Source: Crataegus laevigata (taxonomy: Eukaryota; Streptophyta; Magnoliopsida; Rosales; Rosaceae). From it: 64,000 bases of DNA. The position numbers and the translations under genes were made by a program. The notes under the pieces were generated by a model, which saw nothing but the letters and a program-made list of their open reading frames with translations, had not been told where the DNA came from and searched no databases. The first letter of the stretch is position 1, and each line of letters starts with the position of its first letter. This document shows positions 57,901-64,000 of the stretch, piece after piece. Location of the stretch: positions 8,563,501 through 8,627,500 of the forward strand of contig OY756945.1 in assembly GCA_963580275.1 (NCBI GenBank), read 5' to 3'.

Positions 57901-58583
57901 CATTACCATATGATTTTATACAAATTAAATGAAATTTGTATTAAATAATTCATTAGAGTTAGAAATTATACATTTAAGAATTAAAAAATTTACCTTTAGA
58001 TGGTGATTGGTGGAAGCTGATAGTCACGGCTCAAGCTGAAGTTGGAGAGGATGAGAGTGGCCCTGTGTGTGTTGATTGGTGATTTGGTGGCTTGTCCGCC
58101 TGTCAAGAGGCGTTGGCTAAGGCTTGGCTGGCTGCTGGGATATTGGGGAGCAGAAATTAAAGCTCCTGTGTTGATTGGTGAAGAACGGCACGGAAGGAAA
58201 CAAAAGTAAAGGGGAACGGGGTTGGGTGGGGGTGGGGGGACAGATTGACTAGGGTTTTGGGTGGGCGACACGCGGAAGGAAGCTCAAGCGGTCCCCATTT
58301 CTATTTTTTTTTAATTCAAACTACAAAACGGCGCCGTTTTGTATAACAATTTTTAAATTTTTTTTACCAGGCCCAAAACGACGTCGTTTTGGCCTGGTTT
58401 AAAAAATAAAAATAAAACTGCAATCTGCAGATTGCAAGCCCAGAAAACAGAGGAGCCGAACTAAACCAGGTAATCTCCGGCGAAGCGCGCGCGAGGGGAG
58501 TGGCGAAGAGCAGCGTCCAGTGGTGTTTCCCGGCGAGGGGAGTGGCGGCCGCCACTCCTCGCCCTCACGTGGCTTCGCCACTG
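54978..58583 (-). mobile_element. hAT transposon, near complete, perfect 8-bp duplication
   Basis: The ends are CAGTGGCGAAGCCAGGA and, reversed from the right, CAGTGGCGAAGCCACGT. Both flanks are GTCTCAGC (54970-54977 and 58584-58591), the 8-bp duplication typical of hAT. The transposase runs on the minus strand (57540-55104). The 1-kb 5' side includes two palindromes, AAAACGGCGCCGTTTT near 58326 and AAAACGACGTCGTTTT near 58375, probable subterminal sites. The transposase frame is broken, so the copy is not autonomous. Confidence 0.93.
55104..57540 (-). pseudogene. hAT transposase (TTF-type finger, DUF4371, hAT dimerisation)
   Basis: The start is ATG at 57540 (MERYYKKQCLNPPSN). The domain order is a proline/serine-rich N-terminus, a TTF-type zinc-finger segment (KFKWLEYSISKNDAFCRYCY, residues about 120-145), a DUF4371 region (GHDESLKSSNRGNYLELMQF; LLVDGARDSSTKEQMAVVLR), the RNase H-like core with RPCDTRWNSHYGT, and the C-terminal hAT dimerisation domain (PVATASVERAFSAMKIVKTP; residues about 715-780). 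Four lesions: TGA at 57427-57429, TAG at 57055-57057, a frameshift at the A8 run 56621-56628, and TAA at 55884-55886. Each is a single-base event, so decay is recent relative to the copia element. Family members of about 800 residues are often annotated as zinc finger MYM-type protein 1-like. Confidence 0.93.
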
Positions 58584-58591
58584 GTCTCAGC

Positions 58592-59148
58592 ATCATCAGA
58601 AGTCTAAAAAATATACATGCAAAGGTCTTTTGAGAATCCTTTAAATGTTTGATACTGAGTTTTTTATGCCTATTAAATATTGATATAATACATGTCAGGC
58701 ATATCTCAACAAGTTGTGTCGACAATACTTGACTAGTTCTCTTTATATGAATCATCAAATTCTTTCGTCATATGCCGCTATCTGTTGACATGTATGCAAT
58801 ACAATTTAGTTGGCAAGAACAAGCTCACCAACCGTTCGACAAAATGCCTCAGTGAATAAGTTGAATTTTTTTCTTTTTTGTGCGCTTCACGTTCTATTCC
58901 TATCTAAAAAACTTGATTTAACACTGAGACACCTCAAAGTTCAAATCTTGGATCCACCACTAATCACAAGCAATGCACGCATTTGCACGAGAGAAACATA
59001 TCTACTTTTTAAATATAACTGTGGCAGTACTCCAAATCAATCACAAATTGTTATATACCGTTTCGTATGTTAGTATCTTAGTAGCTTGGAACAGTGGCAT
59101 GGTATCACAGGTGTAAGTAATTAATTAATCCTTCTCATTTGCAGAAAA
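58592..59148. other. Unassigned DNA between hAT and fold-back MITE
   Basis: No complete gene was recognised. The end 'tctcatttgcag' at about 59133-59144 looks like a splice acceptor and is duplicated by the next insertion. Confidence 0.35.
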
Positions 59149-59380
59149 GGATTTGGATCCTCTCCGGATCCCCTTCATGGGGATCCTAGGGATTAAGCAA
59201 CAAGGACCATTCATAAAAAATCGTGCGGCTACAATTAAATGCTTTTTACGCAAAACGAGACTGCTTTATTTTTAAAAATATAAAAATCATTTAATTGTAG
59301 CCGCATGATTTTTGATGAACGACCCTTGTTGCTTGATCCTTAAGATCCCCATGAAGGGGATCCGGAGAGGATCCAAATCC
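59149..59380. mobile_element. Fold-back MITE, ~100-bp TIRs
   Basis: The left arm GGATTTGGATCCTCTCCGGA and the reversed right arm are identical for the first ~35 bp, and similar to about 100 bp ('gcggctacaattaaatg'). The flanks TGCAGAAAA (59140-59148 and 59381-59389) are a perfect 9-bp duplication. The 232-bp element has no ORF and should fold into a long hairpin. Confidence 0.9.
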
Positions 59381-59382
59381 TG

Positions 59383-59618
59383 CAGAAAAGGCCATGCTAA
59401 AGCATATTAGCTTTTCGTGTCCTGATTCTTTCAATTTGGAGCTATCTGTCAAGGCTCCTAGTCATGGCAGTAAGAAAAAGAAGATAAAAATGACCTTTAA
59501 GTTTTCACCTTCAACTTTTGGATCTTTTGGTAGCTGGTCCAAATTTCCAGCTTGTGAAATTGGGTGGAGGGCAATTTCATCGTCACCACATTTACCAAGC
59601 ATGAATAAGTTTAATTAA
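59383..59618 (+). pseudogene. Possible 3' exon of unidentified gene
   Basis: After the acceptor-like TGCAG, an open frame reads EKAMLKHISFSCPDSFNLEL, then a basic KKKKIK patch and ..SWSKFPACEIGWRAISSSP, stopping at 59616-59618. No family was recognised. The upstream exon could be the segment at 54838-54977, but I could not find a donor in the right phase. A chance ORF is possible. Confidence 0.3.
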
Positions 59619-59878
59619 ACTACATCATGAAAATTATTTTCAAGTTTGGTTTATTCTTTACTCAGAAGAATGAAGGACAAAGTTTGATTTTAGTCCATAT
59701 AGTTTAGCTGAAATTCCACTGTGATGAAGTGGAATTATGCCTAAACTACAAGGACCACAACCATATACTTTGGCCAAGAAGTCCCTTTGAAGACAATTGT
59801 AAAAATTGGAACGATATACTTCAGTTTAACTAAATTTTCCTTGTTGAAGACTTAAAATTACACATTACTTATAACAAA
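59619..59878. other. Short intergenic stretch
   Basis: No feature recognised. Confidence 0.35.
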
Positions 59879-60244
59879 GCTTTTTAGCCAAAATGGTCCA
59901 TGAGATTTGCAAAACACATCACTTTGGTCCCTAAGATTTGAAATCAATAGAAGTGGTTCCTGAGATTGTCTACCATAAATCATTTTGGTCATTCTGTGCA
60001 AAATTATGTTAAATAAGGATCAAAATGACAAATATATCTTGAATTTAATAAACAATAGGTCAAAATGATTTGACAAAAATTAAGAGGATTTTGGTCATTT
60101 TATTTTTATTTAATGAAGATTTTTTACAGAATGACCAAAATGATTGATAGTGAACAAACTTAGGGACCAATTCTATTTATTTCAAATCTTAAGGGTCAAA
60201 GTGAGGAGTTATACAAATCTTAGAGACCATTTTGGTTAAAAAGC
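59879..60244. mobile_element. Long-TIR MITE, 366 bp
   Basis: The left end GCTTTTTAGCCAAAATGGTC pairs with the reversed right end GCTTTTTAACCAAAATGGTC. Pairing extends through 'aagatttgaaatcaatagaa' for over 100 bp. CTTATAACAA flanks the element at 59868-59877 and 60245-60254, a 10-bp duplication with one extra A at the left junction. Mutator-like by duplication size. Confidence 0.8.
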
Positions 60245-60829
60245 CTTATAACAATAAACAGCATAAAGTTCCGTTCATTTTCTCTTCTCTCTCGCCCAAA
60301 ACACAAAGCCCTAAACTTTTCTATCTCAACCGCCAACCCCTCACTTTGGTTAGTGTCGGTGGCAACAGTTACTTCTGCTCTATCTTTTCCTTCCCCAATG
60401 TTTCCTCTCTTTCGCTTATCTTTTATGGCTTTAGTTCTTGGAGCCATTGTTATGAGTTTTTTGCATCTCAGTGTTCTCTGAACTTTGTCTCAATTTAGTC
60501 TAAGATTGTCTCAGATCTAACCTTTACGGCTTTTTCTCTCCAATTATCGTCACTCACCGCGAATCTTCTACAACTTACTCCTGCTACTCGGTTCTTTCGG
60601 TGTCTCCTCCAATGATATCCTCCAATGGCACACTTGGGTGATTGGTAGCTTTCAAAGTGCAATATGCACTATTTGGTTGGATTATGGGAGCCTCAACTTC
60701 TGTGTGGCTATTTACAATAAGAAGTTATTCTTTTACGTCTAAGTTATAGTCTAGTACATATGTAAAAGTAATTTATCAAAAGTCACAAAAATAGCAGATT
60801 TTACGCACATTTTAAAAGGGAATTGTTAT
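60245..60829. other. Unassigned region
   Basis: The open frame at 60232-60498 overlaps the MITE end and has no recognisable motif. C/T-rich sequence at 60275-60345 may be a gene leader remnant. Nothing firm. Confidence 0.3.
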
Positions 60830-60941
60830 AACACTCCAAAATTCTCATTTTGCACCCCAAGTTTTCTATATTTAAAAAAAATAATACACTTGTGAGGAAT
60901 ACAAAATAAGATTTTTAGAATGTCGATAACAGTTTCCTTTT
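60827..60941. mobile_element. Small MITE copy 1
   Basis: It starts GGAATTGTTATAACACTCC, has 'ctcattttgcaccccaa', and ends with the imperfect inverse ('..tcgataacagtttcc'). TTTTAAA-like sequence on both sides may be the target duplication. Confidence 0.55.
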
Positions 60942-60992
60942 AAATTATGATTTGTATTCACATGAACATAATTCATTAGGTGTAATTTCTTT

Positions 60993-61111
60993 GGGAATTG
61001 TTACTGGCACTTTAAAAATCTCATTTTGCACTCCAAACTTTTTATAATTAAAAAAATACACTTGTGAGTAGTGCATAATAAAAAATTTAAAGTACTAATA
61101 ATAGCTTCCAT
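60993..61111. mobile_element. Small MITE copy 2
   Basis: GGAATTGTTACTGGCACTTT..ctcattttgcactccaa..ending taatagcttcc belongs to the same family as 60827-60941, with the inverted arms visible around 'tttaaaaatctcattttgcact' and 'agtgcataataaaaaattt'. The interval between the copies is unassigned. Confidence 0.6.
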
Positions 61112-61612
61112 TTTTTGTTTGTTTAGTACTGTTAGAAAAGATGAACCAGCCAACTAAATTTTGCATAAATCGAAGTGTGTTTAGAAATCTAGTAAAAATC
61201 CATCTTTTTGTTATTAGTTTATAGGAGAAGTGGAACGTGAGCTTGGGAATAATCATGATCCAAGGATAAAAAGCACCATTGTGGCCAAAGAAAGGGGTCT
61301 AAAGAGAAGAAATACATCTTTTGTGATTTTCTTAGATCATCATATTTTATATACGATGAATGATTTCCGAGGGCGAAGACCGTTTGTTAGATTAAGATGA
61401 AGCAAAACGATAAGAAATAAAAGCATGCCAGAAAACATGGAAATCGTGGAAACCAATGGATGCATGTTTTTATAAAGATGGCCAACCTACTTTGCAATTC
61501 GGATTGGATTGACTGTAAAATTGATAAGATCCTACAGATTATAATAAATATGTATTGACTGTATTCAAACATGATTTTATTAAATAAATAGTCCCAATTC
61601 ACAACTAACATA
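61112..61612. other. Intergenic DNA
   Basis: AT-rich, no gene or repeat recognised. Confidence 0.35.
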
Positions 61613-61754
61613 AGATAGTGTTATTCACACACTCTTTTATACTTTCTACATACTTTTGTTAGTTTTTTTTTTTCTTCAATTTATTCAATATGATGGTCAA
61701 AAACTAAAAAGTGTGTGTAAGAAGTAAAAATAAGTGTTTAGATAACACCACCCT
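61613..61754. mobile_element. MITE, TAACATA duplication
   Basis: The left end AGATAGTGTTATTCACACAC pairs with the reversed right end AGGGTGGTGTTATCTAAACA. TAACATA flanks both sides (61606-61612 and 61755-61761). It is related in terminal motif and interior ('catacttttgttag') to the MITE at 19411-19664. Confidence 0.75.
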
Positions 61755-61961
61755 TAACATAGTAAAACATGGTAAAAAATATAACTATTGAGGAGAGAAG
61801 GCTAGTTATGTATTATGAACTTTTCTGACACATGTGATTGAATTAAGTTGGATAAGTCATTATATAAATAAGGTATATTGAACAAAGAAATTAAATTTTG
61901 TTGTCTAACTTAAAAATAAATTATAAATTACTTATTCAAAGAAACTTAAAATTAAAAACTA

Positions 61962-62115
61962 GAGGTCTCGGATTCGAAACTCGTTGTTGGTGTGGAAGCT
62001 AAACTTGTGGCCATGGAGAAGTTGAAATGTCTCTGTGAGTCTTTCCGACCCCTAGAAGGGGTAGATAACCGCAGCTTAGCCACCAATTGTCTTACTTTTT
62101 TATAAAGAAAAATAA
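61962..62115 (+). mobile_element. SINE copy, plus strand
   Basis: A box B-like GGATTCGAAACTC near 61970 is followed by 'ggccatggagaagt', 'cttccgacccctagaagggg', 'gataaccgcagcttagccacc' and an A/T-rich tail. The 5' box A part is missing or unclear. It belongs to the same 3' family as 62212-62350 and the split copy at 32318/45040. Confidence 0.6.
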
Positions 62116-62211
62116 TAGCATTAGATTGAATATGAATCACCTTTTAGCATATCATGAGTTAATCCATTTAACAGACCACGTATATCAACTAATACATTAT
62201 ATATAATTTTT

Positions 62212-62350
62212 TTCTTTATAAAAGGGGGACAACTAGTGTCAATCCACAGTTATCCATTTTTTCGAGCCCGAAGAGGCTATGGAGAATTTCACTATGTCCA
62301 TGGCTATAGTCAAGTAAACTTATCAACTCAGAGCATTAAACACGAGATCC
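62212..62350 (-). mobile_element. SINE copy, minus strand
   Basis: On the minus strand, 'gctctgagttgataagttta', 'gccatggacatagtgaaatt', 'cctcttcgggctcg', 'ggataactgtggattgacac' and 'tagttgtccccctttt' give the family order. It lies tail to tail with the copy at 61962-62115. It serves as the uninterrupted reference for the CACTA-split SINE. Confidence 0.65.
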
Positions 62351-62604
62351 TCCAATAAAAGAGTTAGATCTATCTGAAGTTGATCGGGCTTACAAGCCGT
62401 GGGACATAATATGGGCTTGACCTTGATGTGACACCTCCATGCATGGCCCTTGTATCACCAACCAAACAATACATTGACCCAAGGATTTGTGGCTCGAACT
62501 AGTAAGACTCGGGCCACTTGTGATATTGATTTTTTTCATCAAAAATTAATTTTAAAGTTTAATAAAAAGTTTTAAAATTAAATATTTTGCTTATTTTAAA
62601 AGGA

Positions 62605-62817
62605 ACTTTAATGAAAAGCTCCATGTACTATTCACTTTAACGAAAAACCACATTTTTACACTAAAATGTCAATCCTGGTACTATTCACTTTACCCTATTA
62701 TTCACTTTAACGAAAAACCATATTTTTACACTAAAAAGTCAATCCTGGTACTATTCACTTTACCCTTTATTTTGTCCATATCATTAAAACTCAAAGTTTT
62801 CAAGCCATTTTCATTAG
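62605..62817. mobile_element. MITE with 66-bp internal tandem duplication
   Basis: The phrase TACTATTCACTTTAACGAAA..TTTTTACACTAAAA..TCAATCCTGG occurs twice in tandem (about 62626-62692 and 62693-62757). The outer arms TTTAATGAAAAGCTCC and, reversed, ACTAATGAAAATGGCTTG are weakly inverted. No coding sequence. The family looks common in Rosaceae intergenic DNA (from memory). Confidence 0.55.
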
Positions 62818-62854
62818 TTTTTCTTATTTTAAAACAATAACTTGTAGATAACAG

Positions 62855-63076
62855 TTTTTTTTATTTATAATTATTATATTTATTTATATATATATATATA
62901 TATATACACTTTTTTTTAACAAACGATATTATTCACACTAATAAGGAGATGTGAGCTTAGTCTTACAATGGGCTAGTAACAATGTGATTCAAACTCGCAT
63001 TTGGCGAGAATCGAACCTAAGACCTCTCAGTTACAAGTGGAGAAAAATATTATTAGACCGTAGTACTAAGTGGCTC
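62855..63076 (-). mobile_element. tRNA-derived SINE with TAGATAACAG duplication
   Basis: On the minus strand, GAGCCACTTAGTACTACGG (box A region), then AGGTCTTAGGTTCGATTCTC (box B), a body and an A/T-rich tail ending in a TA run. TAGATAACAG is present at 62845-62854 and 63077-63086, a perfect 10-bp target duplication (extending weakly into T-runs). Confidence 0.88.
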
Positions 63077-63086
63077 TAGATAACAG

Positions 63087-63454
63087 CTTTTAAAAGCTAT
63101 TTTCATAAAAATGTGAATTTGAGCCTTTAATGCAGATTTTCAACTCTTGTAATATTCTCATAGTTTAAGAGTGACATTATCTTTGTATTAACACTTTATC
63201 CCTTAAATAACACCATCATCATCGTTGTCACCACCACCAATGATATCACCACCATCATTGTTGCCAGCGGTGCCGATGCGGCCACCACCACTGTCGCCAC
63301 CATTGCTACCTCTAGATCCTAATCACCACACCCTATTATTGCCAATACCACGACACCCACCTTTTTTCCAACCCTACTGCTGCCACCACCCCATACTATA
63401 ATTTGCTTAACATATACAATTTTATTACTTACATTAAAATTTCTCAAATGCTAT
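63087..63454. other. Intergenic with ACC-rich imperfect trinucleotide repeat
   Basis: The stretch at about 63208-63395 is dense in CAC/ACC triplets ('caccaccaccaatg', 'ccaccaccactgtcgccacc'). It has no start codon or longer ORF, so it reads as simple-sequence DNA rather than a gene. Confidence 0.55.
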
Positions 63455-64000
63455 TGTAGACAATGAAATTTCAGTAAATAAAATGTTGACCGATGGTCAA
63501 AATGTTAACGCTCATGTATTACATAAATTGTACACATAGTGTGTGATTCAACGAAAATTCGAAAAGAGTCCGAAAAGCTGTCAAACAGGACACGTGTCAA
63601 CACCTGGCAGAGACGACTTATTTCATCTGGGATATTATATTCAAAATTAGGCCTTGGAAAATTCTATAAATAGAAGCCAATTTCATTCATTTCAATTCAC
63701 CAATTCACAAATACATTTCTCTACTCCCAAATTGGAAGAGAATTCTCTGGAAGTTCGTTCTTCGTTCTTCGTTCTTCGTTCTTCGTTCATCGTTCATCGT
63801 TCTTCGAGATCAAGCCCCAAAGGCCCTTGAAGAAACTTCGCCAAAACCTTTGAAGAATCAACAAGCACCTTGGTCACGTGCCGATTCTTAATCCAAGATC
63901 AAGCCCCGACGGCCCCTTGGATCAACACAACTGTTCTTCAAGATCAAGCCCAGAAGCCCTTGAAGATCAATTCATCGTTCATCCGTTCATCCATCTTCTT
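63455..64000 (+). repeat. LTR of minisatellite family (copy E), cut by window end
   Basis: It starts TGTAGACAATGAAATTTC after GCTAT and is nearly identical to copy D through the G-box (63589-63598), the TATA box and the GTTCTTCGTTC run. It differs in the number of GTTCTTC/GTTCATC units. The rest of the element lies beyond the window, so solo or full-length status is unknown. Confidence 0.92.

Noticed and set aside
57996..58271. Proline-rich 91-codon ORF upstream of the hAT transposase
   Set aside because: It lies in the non-coding terminal part of the element, with no domain and no link to the transposase frame.
62905..63076. A tRNA gene suggested by box A and box B-like sequences
   Set aside because: No cloverleaf could be drawn, the body continues past the tRNA-like part with an A/T tail, and a 10-bp target duplication brackets it: a SINE.
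63208..63395. Pro/Thr-rich coding possibility in the ACC-rich stretch
   Set aside because: No start codon or extended frame and no splice context; imperfect trinucleotide repeat is the simpler reading.

Overview
This is plant nuclear DNA: AT-rich intergenic sequence, spliced genes with GT..AG introns, and every major class of plant transposable element. Several repeat families and one retroelement ORF (25946-26560) look like those I associate with Rosaceae, probably the apple/pear group. That is an inference from memory, not a search result.

Host genes are few. They are a class III peroxidase (11330-12948, minus, 4 exons), a decayed peroxidase copy next to it (15476-17522, minus), a translation initiation factor eIF1/SUI1 gene (46586-47411, plus, with a 5'UTR intron) and a small R3-type MYB (53541-54516, plus). 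Possible exon pieces of an unidentified gene lie at 54838-54977, 58584-58612 and 59383-59618.

Layout: 393-9494 is a decayed Ty1/copia element with a nested solo LTR. 9495-18074 holds the peroxidases, a MITE and a SINE. 18075-19329 is a hAT-like derivative with a BED finger. 19411-31925 is a retroelement-rich block: LTRs of one family that carry an internal minisatellite, a gypsy gag lacking pol, an orphan coiled-coil ORF, captured DUF936-like sequence, and a SINE inside a MITE. 32318-45130 is a nest: a SINE split by a 12.7-kb CACTA element, whose ~346-bp tandem array is in turn split by a very young coding-free LTR element. The same CACTA carries a captured histone H2B copy. 45740-47411 is eIF1. 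47872-50372 holds two fold-back Mutator-like elements with GAA-rich cores, one of them inside a MITE. 50600-51536 is a solo LTR. 53541-54516 is the MYB. 54978-58583 is a nearly complete hAT element with a perfect target duplication. 59149-63086 is a cluster of MITEs and SINEs. The window ends inside another copy of the minisatellite-bearing LTR.

The genes show no operon-like cooperation. The main content is insertion history, readable from target-site duplications and from uninserted paralogous copies in the same window. Coordinates of TE ends were read by eye and may be off by a few bases where the evidence says so.
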